Translations under genes and position numbers: made by a program
Notes under the pieces: model-generated
Seen by the model: the letters and a program-made list of their open reading frames with translations, nothing else
The model's database searches: none
Told to the model about the DNA's origin: nothing
In this document: positions 61,281 through 64,000 of the stretch, piece by piece
How positions within the stretch are numbered: position 1 is the stretch's first letter
Layout of the letters: each line of letters starts with the position of its first letter
NCBI GenBank assembly: GCA_022822725.1
Contig: JAJEAN010000004.1
Coordinates: 1 to 64,000, forward strand
Direction: 5' to 3'
Origin: Candidatus Latescibacterota bacterium
GTDB lineage: Bacteria; JAAXHH01
Length of the DNA stretch: 64,000 nucleotides

Positions 61281-62105
61281 ATGATGCTCATTACGCGAAA
61301 AACCCGGTTCTCGGCGACGCACCTGTGCCGCAACCCGGCATGGACGGAGGCGAGGAACCGGTGGGTATACGGTTCCAGCGCCATCGGTAGCGGCACCGGT
61401 CACGACTACGAGGCCGAGTTCACCTTCGGGGGAGCGGTCGATCCCCGTACCGGCGTGGTCCTGAACCTGACCGAGGTCAAGCGGCTGCTGCACACCGTGA
61501 TCGAGCCGCTGGATCTGAGCCACCTGAACTACGACCACGGCGCCCTGGCAGGTCCGGCGCCGACCAGCGAAAGACTCGTCCTGTACCTCTGGCACGCGCT
61601 GGAAGACGGTACCGGACCGTGTCGGCTCAAGCGCATCCTGCTGCGCGAAAGCCGCACGAGAAACGTCGCCTATACCGGAGACGACAGCATGGTCCACGTC
61701 ACGAGAAGCGTCGAGTTCAACGCCGCCCACCGCCTGCACAGTATAAGGTTGAGCGATGAAGAAAACGCGCGTATATTCGGTAAATGCAACAATCCCCACG
61801 GCCACGGCCACAACTATGAGCTGGAGGTGACGGTCCGCGGCCCGCTGGACGAGCAAACCGGGACGGTCATCGACATGGGGCGTTTCGACGAAGTCCTGCA
61901 GCAGCAAGTCGTGGATCGTTACGACCACCGCCACCTGAACCGTGACCTGGAGGAATTCAGGACGGTCAATCCGACTTCGGAGGAACTGCTCAGGGTGATC
62001 TGGAAACGGCTCCGTCCATTCTTCGATAGTCCTTCGCTCTACCGGCTTCGCCTGGTGGAGACGTCCAAGAACGCTTTCGAGTACTATGGTGAGGAGGACC
62101 GGTAA
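61281..62105 (+). CDS. Tandem two-domain 6-pyruvoyl-tetrahydropterin synthase / QueD-like protein
   Basis: The 274-residue protein is two PTPS-fold domains in one chain. The second (about 137-270) is intact: [25 protein letters not shown] with the catalytic Cys and zinc His pair. The first (about 1-130) is degenerate: it keeps FSATHL, but the Cys-HGH part reads [17 protein letters not shown], so the Cys and one zinc His are lost. PTPS proteins make pterins or 6-carboxytetrahydropterin for queuosine. It lies 5 bp before folE, which makes the substrate. Confidence 0.88.
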   Translation: MMLITRKTRFSATHLCRNPAWTEARNRWVYGSSAIGSGTGHDYEAEFTFGGAVDPRTGVVLNLTEVKRLLHTVIEPLDLSHLNYDHGALAGPAPTSERLVLYLWHALEDGTGPCRLKRILLRESRTRNVAYTGDDSMVHVTRSVEFNAAHRLHSIRLSDEENARIFGKCNNPHGHGHNYELEVTVRGPLDEQTGTVIDMGRFDEVLQQQVVDRYDHRHLNRDLEEFRTVNPTSEELLRVIWKRLRPFFDSPSLYRLRLVETSKNAFEYYGEEDR

Positions 62106-62110
62106 CCACG

Positions 62111-62662
62111 ATGGACCCAATCGAGGGATTGACGAGGTCGCTGATCGCGGAGATCGGCGAGGACCCGGACCGGGACGGTCTCAGGCGCACGCCCCTCCGC
62201 GTGGCGCAGTCCATGCGGTTTCTGACCCAGGGATATGAAAAAAGCATTGAATCCGTCATTAACGGCGCTATCTATGAAGAGGACTACGACGAGATGGTGC
62301 TTGTGAAGGACATCGAGTTCTTCTCGCTGTGCGAGCACCATATGCTGCCCTTTTACGGCCAGTGCCATATCGCTTACATTCCCAACGGTAAAATCATCGG
62401 GCTGAGCAAGATCCCCCGGATTGTGGACGTCTTCGCGCGGCGGCTCCAGTTGCAGGAACGCCTGACCTCCCAGATCGCCCAGACCCTGCAGGACTGTCTC
62501 GATCCCCTGGGGGTGGCCGTCGTCATGGAAGCCGGCCACTTCTGCATGATGATGCGGGGCGTGGAGAAGCAGCATTCCAAGGCGACGACGAGTGCCATGC
62601 TCGGGGTATTCAGGGATGATCGCAGTACCCGGATGGAGTTTCTCGACCTGACCCGGTCTTAG
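62111..62662 (+). CDS. folE: GTP cyclohydrolase I
   Basis: This enzyme converts GTP to dihydroneopterin triphosphate, the entry to folate, biopterin and queuosine. The 183-residue protein has [17 protein letters not shown], the zinc and substrate motif [43 protein letters not shown] and the late Cys/His region [15 protein letters not shown]. The stop of the PTPS gene is 5 bp upstream. Confidence 0.97.
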   Translation: MDPIEGLTRSLIAEIGEDPDRDGLRRTPLRVAQSMRFLTQGYEKSIESVINGAIYEEDYDEMVLVKDIEFFSLCEHHMLPFYGQCHIAYIPNGKIIGLSKIPRIVDVFARRLQLQERLTSQIAQTLQDCLDPLGVAVVMEAGHFCMMMRGVEKQHSKATTSAMLGVFRDDRSTRMEFLDLTRS

Positions 62663-62685
62663 CGCCGGGCGCACGGAGGCGACCG

Positions 62686-64000
62686 ATGGATAAAGACCTG
62701 CTTGTAGGACGGCTCGCGGACGTGCTGGGACGGGAGAACGTCATCGACGCCCCGGACCAGCTGATCGTCTACGAATGCGACGGGCTGACCATCGACCGGA
62801 ACGCTCCCCACGCCGTGGTTTACCCGACCACGACGGAGGAAGTGGCGGCCGTGGTCCGGATCCTTCACGAAGCGGGGATTCCCTTCGTGGCGCGCGGGGC
62901 GGGTACCGGACTGAGCGGCGGGAGCCTTCCGCCCGACGGCGGGGTCATGATCGTTCTGACGAAAATGAACCGTATCGTGGAGGTCGACTTCCGGAATCAG
63001 CGGGCGCTCGTGGAGGCCGGGGTGGTCAACCTGCAACTTTCGAAAGAAGTCGGACGGCGGGGCTACCATTTCGTACCCGATCCCTCGAGCCAGTACGCCT
63101 GTACCATCGGCGGCAATATCGCCGAGAACTCGGGCGGTCCCCACACCTTGAAATACGGCGTGACCACCAACCACACCCTGGGGGTGGAAGTGGTCCTGCC
63201 GGACGGGCAGGTCACCTGGTTCGGCGGCAAGGCGGAAGACGCCGTGGGTTACGACCTGCGCGGTCTGCTGATCGGCTCGGAGGGCATGCTGGGCATCGTC
63301 ACGCGGGCCTGGGTCAAGCTCACCCGGCTGCCGCAGGCCTGGCGGACTTTCCTGGTGGTGTTCGACACGGTGGAGGACGCGTCCCGCGCGGTCGCCGGCA
63401 TCGTGGACCGCGGGATCGTCCCGTCGGCCCTCGAAATGATCGACAAGGTCGCCATCGGCGCCATCGAGGAAGCCTATCATTTCGGTTTTCCCCTGGACGC
63501 GGAAGCCGTGCTGATCATCGAGCTCGAGGGCCACGAGGCCGGCCTGGACACCCAGGCCGAAGCGGTCGCCGCGGTCTGCAGGGAGAACCGGGCCAGCGAT
63601 ATCCGTACCGCGGAAGACGAGAAGGAACGGGCCTTGCTGTGGAAGAGCCGAAAGCGTGCCTTTGGCGCCATGGGGCGCCTGAGTCCCAGCTACTACGTGC
63701 AGGACGGCGTGGTACCCCGGACGAAGATCCCGGACATCATGAAGGTCATCCAGACGACCGCGGAAAAATACGGACTGTTGATCGGAAACGTGTTTCACGC
63801 CGGGGACGGCAACATCCATCCATGTATCGCCTATGACGACCGGGACGCGGAACAGGCGCGGAAGACCGTGGAAGCCAGTAACGAGATCTTGCGGGCCTGC
63901 GTCGAACTCGGGGGTTCCATCACCGGGGAACACGGCATCGGATACGAAAAGGTCGACCTGATGCCTTACATTTTCGACGAACCCGATATACAGGCCATGG
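62686..64000 (+). CDS. glcD: FAD-linked oxidase, GlcD-like, C-terminally cut by the window edge
   Basis: The visible 438 codons have no stop and show the FAD-binding domain (PHAVVYPTTTEEVAAVVRI, FVARGAGTGLSGGSLPP, CTIGGNIAENSGGPHTLKYG) and the C-terminal domain with NVFHAGDGNIHP and GGSITGEHGIGYEKVDL. This matches the GlcD subunit of glycolate oxidase or a D-lactate/D-2-hydroxyacid dehydrogenase. The partner glcE/glcF genes may follow outside the window. GGAGG lies before ATG 62686. Confidence 0.94.
   Translation, partial: MDKDLLVGRLADVLGRENVIDAPDQLIVYECDGLTIDRNAPHAVVYPTTTEEVAAVVRILHEAGIPFVARGAGTGLSGGSLPPDGGVMIVLTKMNRIVEVDFRNQRALVEAGVVNLQLSKEVGRRGYHFVPDPSSQYACTIGGNIAENSGGPHTLKYGVTTNHTLGVEVVLPDGQVTWFGGKAEDAVGYDLRGLLIGSEGMLGIVTRAWVKLTRLPQAWRTFLVVFDTVEDASRAVAGIVDRGIVPSALEMIDKVAIGAIEEAYHFGFPLDAEAVLIIELEGHEAGLDTQAEAVAAVCRENRASDIRTAEDEKERALLWKSRKRAFGAMGRLSPSYYVQDGVVPRTKIPDIMKVIQTTAEKYGLLIGNVFHAGDGNIHPCIAYDDRDAEQARKTVEASNEILRACVELGGSITGEHGIGYEKVDLMPYIFDEPDIQAM

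Overview
The window is 64 kb of densely packed, high-GC bacterial chromosome. Its gene order is mostly ancestral housekeeping. The thrU-tyrU-glyT-thrT-tufB type tRNA/EF-Tu cluster, yicC-gmk-rpoZ-coaBC, def-fmt-rsmB, ffh-rpsP-rimM-trmD-rplS-rnhB-yraN and xerC-topA-smg blocks are all recognisable. An MlaF-type ATPase and secreted lipoproteins suggest a Gram-negative cell. Gfo/Idh oxidoreductases, TIM-barrel sugar isomerases, a PhyH dioxygenase and a Big_5-type Ig-like lipoprotein point to an uncultured lineage of the FCB/Latescibacterota/Gemmatimonadota kind. That placement is an inference from gene content only. I saw no phage, transposon, CRISPR array or conjugation gene.

Layout. Positions 1-868 hold the minus-strand tuf start and four tRNAs behind a strong promoter. 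Positions 868-5795 (minus) hold aspS, a TIM-barrel isomerase, a dual-specificity phosphatase, a small membrane protein, tmk and a DUF624-like membrane protein. Positions 5943-21744 (plus) are the centrepiece: a promoter, a leader peptide with tandem Trp codons, a terminator/attenuator, then fifteen genes with little or no spacing. In order they are trpEG, trpS, trpD, trpC, trpF, aroE, aroC, aroKB (fusion), aroQ, trpB, trpA, aroH, aroF-type DAHP synthase, tyrA and pheA. This is almost the whole route from central metabolism through chorismate to Trp, Tyr and Phe; only EPSP synthase (aroA) is missing. Positions 21764-23563 (minus) are rqcH. Positions 23946-40560 (plus) carry yicC to dnaB, an orphan MlaF-like ATPase, tgt, yajC, def, fmt, rsmB, the ffh-to-yraN block and a PHP-domain protein. 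Then come pyrC and ygfZ (minus), glyS (plus) and a Gfo/Idh, sugar isomerase and peptide-binding lipoprotein group (plus). Positions 48865-59878 (minus) hold a PhyH dioxygenase, an Ig-like lipoprotein, xerC, topA, smg, an AIR-synthase-like protein, an HU/IHF protein coupled to a class II aldolase, and a SelA-like pseudoenzyme coupled to a DUF2064 glycosyltransferase. The right end (plus) has nrnA, a tandem-domain PTPS/QueD, folE and a partial glcD.

Three things stand out. First, the aromatic amino acid supraoperon is preceded by a leader whose tandem Trp codons, flanking Phe-Tyr pairs and terminator have the layout of transcription attenuation. Second, a SelA-family protein has lost the PLP-binding lysine and is translationally coupled to a glycosyltransferase-like partner. 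Third, there is a recurrent pattern of short tandem or near-tandem duplications (about 14-36 bp) at gene ends, several of which copy the stop codon itself. In-frame duplications of similar size inflate TrpS, UDG, TopA, YgfZ, the SelA-like protein and a lipoprotein signal peptide.
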